Of a stretch of DNA of 64,000 bases, positions 30,102 through 37,892 are shown piece after piece. The position numbers were made by a program, and so were the translations under genes. Numbering within the stretch: the first letter of the stretch is position 1; every line of letters starts with the position of its first letter. Below the pieces are notes generated by a model. It did no database searches. It saw only the letters and a list, made by a program, of their open reading frames with translations, and was not told where the DNA came from. Source of the stretch: Eutreptiella sp. 'Long Island Sound 2002' (taxonomy: Eukaryota > Euglenozoa > Euglenophyceae > Eutreptiales > Eutreptiaceae); the NCBI GenBank assembly GCA_964036045.1, contig OZ038394.1, positions 2,087,379-2,151,378 of the forward strand. Direction: 5' to 3'.

Positions 30102-32421
30102 CAGCTGCCCCTCGACCCTTCGGGAAGTTAAGTAACCACACAGGGCAGGGAAGGGAAGGGAAAGCCTGAAGCGCCATGAACCGATCCCAAGCCGCGGCCC
30201 CTGCAGCTGGAAATTTTCCCGCAAAGTCGCTGTCAATACGCGAGAAGCAATCAGCAGGATTCAAATCCCCTGGCACCCATTCAAGAAAAACAGTCGACGG
30301 CGCCCCCTGTAAAAGATAAAAAGCCCGGCGCAAATTCCGATTATGTCTATAGAGCCCCGATTTGGCGCGCATACTGGACATTTGTCCTACCGTAGACTCA
30401 TTGTCGCTGACGAGGCGGAACACTGGCCAGCCCACGTTGACAATTAATCTCAGGCCCTGTACCAGAGAGTCCAGCTCAGCCTCTTGCTGCGTGGCGACAT
30501 CCGGGGGGCGGTGAAAAACCCGCCCCCCCAGACGTGGACCCCAAACCCCTACTTTAAATCGGTCTCGGTCGAATGCGGCATCCACAAAGAGCAGACCCCT
30601 GCCCGATTGCGACGGCGGCAGAATGGGGCGGGGGGACCACCCGCGCCGCGCCATAACCAGGCAGTGGAGAGAGCTGAAGACCAGTTTGAGGGGGGTCGAG
30701 GGCAGGAAAGTTAGTCCCCAGGCGATGTGTGACCACCAGCCAGCCAGAAAGGGGCAAACGCCCACCTGGGGGCGAAGGGCCCAAGAAAGGCGCCCAATAA
30801 CCCTTCTCGCAAACTTCCGGGACAGGGGCAACAGAGCAATTCTGAGCCACAGGCCCACGAGAACCACCCACTGATCTTCAAGGACGAAAACCCCCCTGCT
30901 GGGCCCCGAAAGCACCAGCCTTTTCCGCATCCAGACGATGGACGGGACCAGGTCTAAAATGCTCTTGGGGCTGATGATGGCCCCCTCCTCGCGCATCAAA
31001 TCCCTCAGGCGTCGCGCCGCAGATCGAACATTGGACGCACCAAAACCTATCACCAGAAAATCGTCAAGGTAATGGAGAACCATGACAGTGACAAAATTCA
31101 ACTTCTGCAGGAGGTACCCCAGTACCGTCTGGCACAGTACAGGAGAAAATTGCCAACCGAAGGGGAGGCAGTTGAAGGCGTAGGACTGTCCATCTATAGA
31201 CACGCGGAAAGTCTGACGGAACTCTTCAGGAAAACGCAGGGACCAAAACGCATTTTTCAAATCGACATGGCAAGCCAGCAGTTCATCACAAGGGGATGCC
31301 GACAGTTTAAGGCTGCGCAAGGCGCGCAAAAAAGGATCGTTCAGGTACGCGTCCGCACCAGGGGGCAGGTCGAAAAATCCCCGCGATTCACGCAGGAAAT
31401 GTAACTGGATCAGGGACGCAAGGTCCTCAACCACGCGCAGGGAAAAGGACGGGGGTTTGCTGGAGTGCTGTCTGTTGAATTCAACCAGATAAACGATCAT
31501 AGAAGCTTTCTCAGAATTCTTCGGGACGGGGAACAGCCAGCCATTGGGGGGAAGTGCGGCCTGACAGGGAGCCAGCACCCCATCTCGAACCAGAGCCCGA
31601 GCCACCACCAGGCCCTGAGAGGAAATGCCCCTGATATTGCGCAGCTGTCGGCTGGCAATCTCGAGTGTGTCATCCGGGGCCACGGCATGCCAGATGAAAC
31701 TCGGTATATCTATATGACCTATATCGCCAATCCCCCTGTCTAAAACCTCCAGAGAGAGACCCACCAAAATCGGTTTTGGGGAGGTAGATTCACGGAAAAC
31801 CGCCGCCCAAACTTCAGGAACCAAAGCGTCCAGAGCCAAGAGAACGGCTGGAATGAAATCAAGCACCCCAAGGTCCGCTGCGACAGAATTACCCCTCAAC
31901 AACAATAGCCGAATCCGCGCCCTCACCAGACCCCTGTCCCTCGGGGCCACGCGCAAGCCTGCGCCAACGTGATCCAGCCAGAGCTGGCCTCGGGGGGAGT
32001 TCAGCAGCGAGTTGACCGTGTCTTCCGAAACGTCGGAGGCGCAATGGCTTGGACCCCCCCCCGTTCCCACGCACGACGGCGGCTGGGGGGGGGGGTTGTC
32101 TTGGCCGATTGCTGAACTTGGACGCGGCAGAAACGCTGGCGACGACAGTCTTGGGGGGCAACGGGGCAGAGGCGGGGCTGGGGGGGGGGGGGGCAGGTGG
32201 TTGCTCCGAGGGGCGGGGGGGTCCCGATGAAGAGCTGCTCGGAGCACGGGGTTTGGGGGAGCCAGGGGCTCGCAAACGGGAGGGCGGTGATCCCGATGGG
32301 GGGGAATGCCCCAGGGAAGAGCGGCGCGGGGGCTTGGGTTTTGGGGGGTTGCGGGCCCGCAGACGGGAGGGCTTCGCTGAAGACGATGGCCTGTCGGTCT
32401 TTGGAGGGGGCTGCATTGCAT
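30061..32421 (-). CDS. DIRS reverse transcriptase / RNase H
   Basis: Copies the element's RNA into DNA. The ATG at 32421 follows the recombinase stop by about 43 bp and gives 786 aa. A Pro-rich N-terminus is followed by the RT domain: CHVDLKNAFWSLRFPE (about 31.26 kb), CLPFGWQFSPVLCQ and the catalytic YLDDFLV (about 31.06 kb). RNase H follows: LLFVDAAFDRD (about 30.58 kb), QEAELDSLVQGL, VSDNEST (about 30.4 kb) and WVPGDLNPADCFSR (about 30.27 kb), the last being typical of DIRS RNase H. The frame is open upstream to 33525 across the recombinase gene, but that part looks like a shadow. No methyltransferase domain of the kind some DIRS elements carry is seen. Confidence 0.9.
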   Translation of the reverse strand: MQCSPLQRPTGHRLQRSPPVCGPATPQNPSPRAALPWGIPPHRDHRPPVCEPLAPPNPVLRAALHRDPPAPRSNHLPPPPPAPPLPRCPPRLSSPAFLPRPSSAIGQDNPPPQPPSCVGTGGGPSHCASDVSEDTVNSLLNSPRGQLWLDHVGAGLRVAPRDRGLVRARIRLLLLRGNSVAADLGVLDFIPAVLLALDALVPEVWAAVFRESTSPKPILVGLSLEVLDRGIGDIGHIDIPSFIWHAVAPDDTLEIASRQLRNIRGISSQGLVVARALVRDGVLAPCQAALPPNGWLFPVPKNSEKASMIVYLVEFNRQHSSKPPSFSLRVVEDLASLIQLHFLRESRGFFDLPPGADAYLNDPFLRALRSLKLSASPCDELLACHVDLKNAFWSLRFPEEFRQTFRVSIDGQSYAFNCLPFGWQFSPVLCQTVLGYLLQKLNFVTVMVLHYLDDFLVIGFGASNVRSAARRLRDLMREEGAIISPKSILDLVPSIVWMRKRLVLSGPSRGVFVLEDQWVVLVGLWLRIALLPLSRKFARRVIGRLSWALRPQVGVCPFLAGWWSHIAWGLTFLPSTPLKLVFSSLHCLVMARRGWSPRPILPPSQSGRGLLFVDAAFDRDRFKVGVWGPRLGGRVFHRPPDVATQQEAELDSLVQGLRLIVNVGWPVFRLVSDNESTVGQMSSMRAKSGLYRHNRNLRRAFYLLQGAPSTVFLEWVPGDLNPADCFSRIDSDFAGKFPAAGAAAWDRFMALQAFPSLPCPVWLLNFPKGRGAAASQIASCPVGAAS

Positions 32422-32464
32422 CCCCGGAGTCGTCCGCCTCCTCCCGAAACTCCTCCCCCCGCGT

Positions 32465-33487
32465 TCACTTGGATCCGGTGGCCGGCAGGCGGGCCGGCTT
32501 CTCGTCGTCAGAGCAAAGGGCCAGCCGCGATTCAGGCCAGAACTCGCGGACTGAGGTGTCCAGCCACCGGACGCCCGAGCCGGTGGGCCAAGGGAGCCGG
32601 AGGTGGTGGTGGAAGACGAAGTCGTCCGGCGCGGCCGCGTAGAAGTGCGCCATCCGCACCCCCGCCCACGTGCCCCACCAGCAGAGGTACCGCCAGGGCA
32701 GGCCAAGGAAGCGGAGGAAGGAGGCCCCCGCTCGGCGCCAGGAATGCCAACGGTAGGTGGCGTAGGGGCTGCTGTGGAGCAGGCGGGCCATGGCCTCCTC
32801 CAGAATCGCCGAGGACGGGACCAGTACCTCCCTTCCAGGGAACTTTTTCCGCAACCAGTAGGCCCATTCACTAGCGAACTTCCCCAGATCACGGGAGACC
32901 CATCGTGAGTCGCGTTTAAGACCCCAGAAGGCCACGGACTTGGATCGAAGGCCCGACCTCCGGACTGATGCGATTTCGCTAACCCGTGCGAGGCTGCTGA
33001 AGGACATGACGGCGGCGGCAAAGACACCCCAATCCTCTGGTGACTGGCAGGCCTCGGCCATGACTTGGAGGACGTGTGGGCCTGCATAGGGTCTGTCCCC
33101 CGGGGCAGCCACCGGCGATTTGGCCAAGCACCAGAGGCGTTCCCAGCGGAGAGGCGGTAACCAGTCCAGGAGCCAGACAGCATGCAAGGCGGAGACGCAG
33201 CCCCTGAGCGTCGCGGGCCTGTACCCCGAGCGGAATAAGAGCAGAAGGACTTCCTCGGCCAGACGCTGTGTGTCCTCGGCAGGCGTCTTGTTGTGGAAGA
33301 AGGCAAACCTCCGGAGGTGGGACCCGTAGGTGGACCTGGTCCCCGGCTTCCACGTGCTGACCAGGCAGGCCTGCACACTGTCGGCGGGGTCGGCAAATCC
33401 CAAGTCCCGCCAGACCGCGACGATGGATCCCCAGTCGACGAACTTCCCGGCCCACGGGGATAACGACTGTGACGGAACGACCAGCAC
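32465..33487 (-). CDS. DIRS tyrosine recombinase (integrase)
   Basis: Joins a circular DNA copy to the target by site-specific strand exchange. It has 340 aa. The N-terminal half (KPGTRSTYGSHLRRFAFF, then RSGYRPATLRGCVSALHAVW) has the look of a core-binding domain. The catalytic domain carries Arg in SLARVSEIASV, His-x-x-Arg in RWHSWRRAGASFL, and the nucleophilic Tyr in RMAHFYAA, so all key residues are present. It lies between gag and RT/RNase H on the same strand, 42 bp after the gag stop. Confidence 0.9.
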   Translation of the reverse strand: MLVVPSQSLSPWAGKFVDWGSIVAVWRDLGFADPADSVQACLVSTWKPGTRSTYGSHLRRFAFFHNKTPAEDTQRLAEEVLLLLFRSGYRPATLRGCVSALHAVWLLDWLPPLRWERLWCLAKSPVAAPGDRPYAGPHVLQVMAEACQSPEDWGVFAAAVMSFSSLARVSEIASVRRSGLRSKSVAFWGLKRDSRWVSRDLGKFASEWAYWLRKKFPGREVLVPSSAILEEAMARLLHSSPYATYRWHSWRRAGASFLRFLGLPWRYLCWWGTWAGVRMAHFYAAAPDDFVFHHHLRLPWPTGSGVRWLDTSVREFWPESRLALCSDDEKPARLPATGSK

Positions 33488-33529
33488 TGCCTCCGCAGAA
33501 ATGGGCGCACCAGACCCCAGGGCATCCCG

Positions 33530-34567
33530 TCACTCCAGAAACGGGCAGCGCCAGATCCAGTGGCGGACTACCTCCCCCTTGGCGCGGCACGTCTTACAGG
33601 GGCCCACAGGGTCTTCCGTCGTGTTAACCCACTCCCCCTTCTGGATGTCGAAGAATTCGGCCCCATCAATGTACTTAAAGCGCCGCCGCATGACCTTCTT
33701 CAGCCGCATTCCCGCCTCGCTCAGCCCAGGCTCGAGGCGAATATCGTCCCCCGACTGCGGCCCCGAAGTTGAAGACGTTCCGGACTTCCCCTCGTATCTC
33801 TGCTTGTACGTGTTGGCCGATGAGTAAACCAGGGACCAAAGGCCCTCCACCAGGCTTTTAAGCCGACGCTGTAGGTGATCCGGGTCGGAAGCCTCCATAT
33901 TGACGTCGTCCCCAGCTGGCTTGCGGTTCTGCCAAGTCGTGTCATCCTGTTTGTCGGCGTCGGAGAGACCGAGATGGATGGCCTTCATGGCCTCGTCCGT
34001 CATCTTTGGGATCATGACCAGAGCCGCCGGCTGGGGTGTCTCAAACCTGAGAAAACTCGCCAAGAGGAACAAGGCCCGATTGATCCATTGCGGGTGGTTC
34101 GTGGCAGCATTGATCTCGTGGAAGGCTTTTAGTGACAGGTCCGGGATCCGCAGCTGCTCCTTAGCCGGTGCCTCGGTGATGCTCTGTACCTTGCTCGCCA
34201 GTGACTTGATAAGCTTCCCCTGATCCTCCAGCAGTTTCAGGATGGAAGGGTCGACCTGGGGCGGCTGCTGCGGGGCTGAAGATGGCGGTGCGGTCTTCCG
34301 GAAGGCCCTAGTCCCCATGTCCAGCGTGACGTCCTCAAGAAGCATGTAGCCCACGATCCTGTCGACAAAATCGTCCTGGGCACCCGTGAACGATACAGAA
34401 GTTGCAAAATCGCGTACCAAGGCCTCGCCGCCATGGTCCAGACCCTTGAGCTGCTTTGTCAGGGCCAGTCGCTTGCGGGCCCATGTTCGTGCATCCGAGC
34501 CCTGCTTGAACTCGCAGTGGACGTCTCCCCCCAGGTAGTCGTCGAAGGACACGGTGTTCTCCGCCAT
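33530..34567 (-). CDS. DIRS gag-like protein
   Basis: 345 aa, first ORF of the element. It begins MAENTVSFDDYLGGDV and is mostly helical in composition, with a Pro/Ser linker near residue 95. It ends in a Cys/His cluster (PCKTCRAKGEVVRHWIWRCPF: CxxC, H, C) that could bind nucleic acid. Position and size fit the structural protein of DIRS elements; sequence alone does not prove the role. Confidence 0.75.
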   Translation of the reverse strand: MAENTVSFDDYLGGDVHCEFKQGSDARTWARKRLALTKQLKGLDHGGEALVRDFATSVSFTGAQDDFVDRIVGYMLLEDVTLDMGTRAFRKTAPPSSAPQQPPQVDPSILKLLEDQGKLIKSLASKVQSITEAPAKEQLRIPDLSLKAFHEINAATNHPQWINRALFLLASFLRFETPQPAALVMIPKMTDEAMKAIHLGLSDADKQDDTTWQNRKPAGDDVNMEASDPDHLQRRLKSLVEGLWSLVYSSANTYKQRYEGKSGTSSTSGPQSGDDIRLEPGLSEAGMRLKKVMRRRFKYIDGAEFFDIQKGEWVNTTEDPVGPCKTCRAKGEVVRHWIWRCPFLE

Positions 34568-34684
34568 GGTAATTGCTGCTTGGCCAACTGGTCAAACTTC
34601 AGGCCAAGAATGAGCAGCTCTCAATGAGTTCAAGGGAGGACAGCTACTCGGCCTGTGCAGCAAAACAACAGAACCTTCACTGAA

Positions 34685-34783
34685 GGCCCCGTTATAATAT
34701 AAAAAGTTTTGTGATGGGAGAATAGCACACTGCAGTCACAAAACAAAATAAGAGCACAACTCCTGTTACTGGGGTAACAGTGG
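34685..34783 (-). repeat. DIRS split direct repeat A1
   Basis: 99-bp outer repeat upstream of gag in coding orientation. Its outer edge GGTAACAGTGG meets the LINE unit GTCAGACTGCACCC at 34784. Near this edge TGTTACTGGGGTAACA is an inverted repeat. Confidence 0.92.
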
Positions 34784-34880
34784 GTCAGACTGCACCCAAC
34801 AGCAGCAAGCTGTCCCTCCCTGGCCCAGGCCATAGGGGGGGTCAGGCTGTACCCTACAGCAGGTCGTCCCTCCCTGGTTG
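34784..34880 (-). repeat. LINE internal minisatellite, block beyond the DIRS insertion
   Basis: About 1.7 units of the array at 28829-29432, beginning with the second half of the unit interrupted by the DIRS element. The stop codon of LINE ORF1 lies inside it. Confidence 0.9.
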
Positions 34881-37577
34881 GGCCACATCGGGGCATGCAG
34901 CGGCCGCCCCAACCACCCCATCCATGGGCGCGTCCGCACCACTGTCCCCAGCCCCCCCAACTTGCCCCTCGGCCTGTGGGGGGGGGGGGGGGGGTCGGAC
35001 CTGGGCCGTTCTGCCTACCGCGCGGTACGTATGGCGTACCCGCGTCAGCCCGCGGACCTCCCATGTCTTGGGGAGGAGTCGAGAGTCCGCGGGGGCCAGA
35101 GTTTTCCCCGGCCAGCCCTCGTCGACGCCCTCCAGGGTGACGTCGAACTTGGGGCGTTCCTGCCCTGTGGCAGTGAGGTGCGTACAGGATACGACCCTCA
35201 CATTTCCCGCCTCCCCTCCGAAAACCTTGGGGATCTCCCCCCTGATGGCCTGGTAATTCCCGAAGGCCAAACCAAACCCAATGGGGTACCCCCCCACCCG
35301 AACAATAATGCGAGGGGGGGGTATCGCTGCGTCCAGAGCCTCCCCCACCAGCTCCCTGATCCCTGAAGCGATGGGGCCCGTACCAAATAGCCGGACCCCC
35401 ACCCTCCCCGCAGAGTCGCCCTCCATGAGCCCCCCAAAGGTGCCCAGCTGCGGCTGCTCGGTCAGCCGCTTCCACAGCTCCGGCAGCGGCGCCCGTGAAG
35501 CTGCGGGGAGCGTCAGCCAGAGCATGCGGGAGGGGACAGGGCTCTCCTCCCCCCGCAGCCAGGGGCGGCACGTCACCCCCAGCACCTTGCCGCTGGCCCG
35601 CAGCGCCGCGGCGGCTTGTGCATGCGGCAAGGCAGTCGCCGCCTCGTACACAGACCCCCGCTGTGCGACGGTCAGCGGCAGCTGCGTGGCGTCGACGGGC
35701 GGGACCAAGGGCGCCAGGAACGCTTGCACCCTCTCTCGGACCCATGAGCGGGCCCGGGCAGATTCCCCGTGCGCGACCAGCAGCGCGGGGTTGACGCAGA
35801 CAGCGAGACGGACTGCCTGCATGGACGCGTCGTCCCCCTCTGGGGGGGGCGGATCGCCCTCGTCATCCTCGCCGTCGGCGGCCTCGTCTGCGCCCATAGC
35901 GGCATCGTCGCCGTCGCCCTCGGGCAAGCGCCGCCATCGCAGGCGGAGAACGTGACCCGGTGGGCACGGGTCCATCTCCTCCGGCGTTTCGCACTGCCAG
36001 GCGCCCCGCTGTGGCACCGCTTGACAGTGCAGCGCCGCCCCAGGGAGGTCCAGAGTGTTGCGCTCGCGGCCCGCAGCCCGGAGGAGCGCCGGGACGGAGC
36101 AGCTGCCGCGGCCCGCACGTTGGACCAAGACGACCGCGGACACCGCGCCGACCTGGGGCCAGGTCTGCAGAATGTCGGCGGCCCTGGCTTGGGCCCCCGC
36201 CAACGTCAGCCCCAGCAGGCCGACCTCGGAGAAAACGGAGGGCTGGTCTGATACTGGCCAGTCCCCAACCGCCTTGCCAGCGGCGATCTCGCGCATGCCC
36301 TCCGCCTGCAGGGGGGCGAAGTCGGCCTCCCGCCAGTTGCGGGCGGGCTGGAACGCGGAGACACGTGGTGCCCCGCGATATATGCGAAGCAGCGCCTCCG
36401 GCGTTGGCTGCAGGGGCGCCGATGGCGTGCCCGGCCGTTGTGGGGCAGGCTGCACCACTACACGTGGCCGGGAGCCTGCAGCACGTCGGGCCTGGGCCGC
36501 GGCGCCGCTGGTGCCGCCGATGACCCGTTGCGGCTCTGGCCGCTGCTGGGCAGGTGGCTGTACTTGGTTGCGGCTGCGCGTCGCGGCCGCGTACGAGACG
36601 TGGTCCCCCGAAGAAGGAGGAGGGGGGCTCCGCTGAGGGCCCTCCGCCAGCCCAAGAGAAGCGCGGACGGCTGCCCCGACCGCGGCACGCTCGTCCCGCG
36701 GGACGCCCAGCCACGCCTGCGCTGTGTACGTGGGGGGCGGGAGATCCCTCGGCGCGGGAGGACGGCGGGCCTCGCATCCGGCGCGGTCGTCGCAGCGCCC
36801 GCCATGAAGCCACCCCGTGCCGTGGGCGCCCATCGCCCAGGTGCAGGCCACGGGCCGCGTATCCCGGCATGCTTGCACGCTGGGGTCCCATGGGGCGCCA
36901 CCCTGGTAAGGGTTTGGGGGGCCCTGGGGGATGACCCCTCTGCAGGCGCAGGGGCGCGCATGCACATACCAGTGCACCACCTCGTTGTGGTGATTTGTCC
37001 AGGAGGTCCAGCCGCAGCCTCCATCCGGGCGACGCCCCGGCGCAGCCGGCCGCGCCGCCGACTGATCAGGCTGCGGATTCGGCCGCGAGGGCGGTACGCG
37101 CGCCGGCCGTTGCAGCCAGCCCCCGGCGCTGCGAAGGCGGGATATTTCCGCCTGGCCCTTGGCCAGCTGTTGGTGAACTGCAGCAAGCTGGCGGCTCAGC
37201 GCGTCGATCTGCTGCTGCTCCGCAGTGGGCGGAGGTATGGGCGGGGAGTCGGCGCGCCGGCCGCGGGAGCGCGGGCGCCGATGGTGCCCCCCTTGCGGGG
37301 CGGGGACTGCCCGTTGGCCGGACGGAGCTCCGGCTGCAGCGGGCGGCACAGCGGCAGGGCCGGTAGGCGAGGGAGCCGCGTCGACGTTGATGGCGACCGC
37401 GGCGGCAGACCCCGATTGCGCGGGGGCGGGCTGAAGCTGCAAGGCCCCGACGATGGCAGCGGCCATCGCAACCATGGATGGCTGCAGGGCCGCCGCGAGA
37501 GACGCCGCCAAGTCGCTGTTGGCGGCCATGACGACGGGCGAAAATGTTGTGTAGGGCAGCCGCGAACAGGCGCGCAC
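34854..37577 (-). CDS. LINE ORF1 protein
   Basis: Intact 907-aa frame starting MRACSRLPYTTFSPVVMAA; a later Met at residue 17 is an alternative start. An Ala/Pro-rich N-terminus contains a short helical Gln/Leu-rich segment (QQQIDALSRQLAAVHQQLAK) suited to a coiled coil. A Cys/His/Trp-rich module follows (CGWTSWTNHHNEVVHWYVHA, then CACR). The C-terminal half is folded-looking (IIVRVGGYPIGFGLAFGNYQ). The last residues come from the minisatellite and end PGRDDLL. Role by position: RNA-binding ORF1p of a LINE. It is unbroken although ORF2 of the same copy is damaged. Confidence 0.75.
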   Translation of the reverse strand: MRACSRLPYTTFSPVVMAANSDLAASLAAALQPSMVAMAAAIVGALQLQPAPAQSGSAAAVAINVDAAPSPTGPAAVPPAAAGAPSGQRAVPAPQGGHHRRPRSRGRRADSPPIPPPTAEQQQIDALSRQLAAVHQQLAKGQAEISRLRSAGGWLQRPARVPPSRPNPQPDQSAARPAAPGRRPDGGCGWTSWTNHHNEVVHWYVHARPCACRGVIPQGPPNPYQGGAPWDPSVQACRDTRPVACTWAMGAHGTGWLHGGRCDDRAGCEARRPPAPRDLPPPTYTAQAWLGVPRDERAAVGAAVRASLGLAEGPQRSPPPPSSGDHVSYAAATRSRNQVQPPAQQRPEPQRVIGGTSGAAAQARRAAGSRPRVVVQPAPQRPGTPSAPLQPTPEALLRIYRGAPRVSAFQPARNWREADFAPLQAEGMREIAAGKAVGDWPVSDQPSVFSEVGLLGLTLAGAQARAADILQTWPQVGAVSAVVLVQRAGRGSCSVPALLRAAGRERNTLDLPGAALHCQAVPQRGAWQCETPEEMDPCPPGHVLRLRWRRLPEGDGDDAAMGADEAADGEDDEGDPPPPEGDDASMQAVRLAVCVNPALLVAHGESARARSWVRERVQAFLAPLVPPVDATQLPLTVAQRGSVYEAATALPHAQAAAALRASGKVLGVTCRPWLRGEESPVPSRMLWLTLPAASRAPLPELWKRLTEQPQLGTFGGLMEGDSAGRVGVRLFGTGPIASGIRELVGEALDAAIPPPRIIVRVGGYPIGFGLAFGNYQAIRGEIPKVFGGEAGNVRVVSCTHLTATGQERPKFDVTLEGVDEGWPGKTLAPADSRLLPKTWEVRGLTRVRHTYRAVGRTAQVRPPPPPPQAEGQVGGAGDSGADAPMDGVVGAAAACPDVAQPGRDDLL

Positions 37578-37890
37578 GCGCGGGCAAAGCGCAATGAGTG
37601 ATAAAGAGCGGGATTTGTGCTCTCACCAGGCTCACGGGGGGAGCCCCAAGGTGCGAGCCCTGAAATTCGCCGGGGGTCGAGGGCCGGCTGAGGCGCAGCA
37701 GCAAGCCGCTGCAGTCGCGAACGCAGATCGCGCGGGCGCACGCCGCGGGCTGGCGGCGCACTGCGACGCTGCGTGCACTACGTGCGCTGGGGAAGCGGGT
37801 GGCGATGGGTAGCCAATCCCGCAGCGAGGACCACCTGGTACAGCACTCAGTGGGAAACAGTGAAAGCACGTGAAGCAGTAGTACAAATTA
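37578..37890 (-). other. 5' leader of LINE copy A
   Basis: Sequence between the ORF1 start and the 3' terminus of LINE copy B. No ORF of note. The exact 5' end cannot be fixed without another copy. Confidence 0.4.
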
Positions 37891-37892
37891 CC

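Larger units (their letters stand above)
29433..34783 (-). mobile_element. Complete DIRS-type (PAT/kangaroo-like) tyrosine-recombinase retrotransposon
   Basis: In coding orientation (minus strand) it reads A1, gag, tyrosine recombinase, RT/RNase H, B1, A2, a 95-bp unique segment, B2. A1 and A2 are 99 bp and differ at very few positions; B1 and B2 are 49 bp and identical. This split-direct-repeat layout defines PAT, kangaroo and Ngaro-type elements. All three ORFs are open. The outer ends abut LINE minisatellite DNA and removal restores one unit with no target duplication. Confidence 0.92.
22231..37890 (-). mobile_element. LINE (APE-type non-LTR retrotransposon), copy A, split by a DIRS element
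   Basis: Reading on the minus strand: 5' leader (37890-37578), ORF1 (37577-34854), a minisatellite, a 2A-like peptide, ORF2 with endonuclease and reverse transcriptase, and a 3' end at CTCTTCTAA (22231). Subtracting the inserted element at 29433-34783 leaves about 10.3 kb. Minisatellite sequence on both sides of the insertion shows that ORF1 and ORF2 belong to one element. The 3' end is fixed by comparison with copy B, which ends at the same sequence. No poly(A) tail is visible. The clade is not assigned. Confidence 0.85.

Noticed and set aside
30061-33525. Single 1154-codon DIRS frame
   Set aside because: The upstream third overlaps the recombinase gene in another frame and shows no domain. 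An ATG at 32421 just after the recombinase stop gives a tidier RT/RNase H gene.
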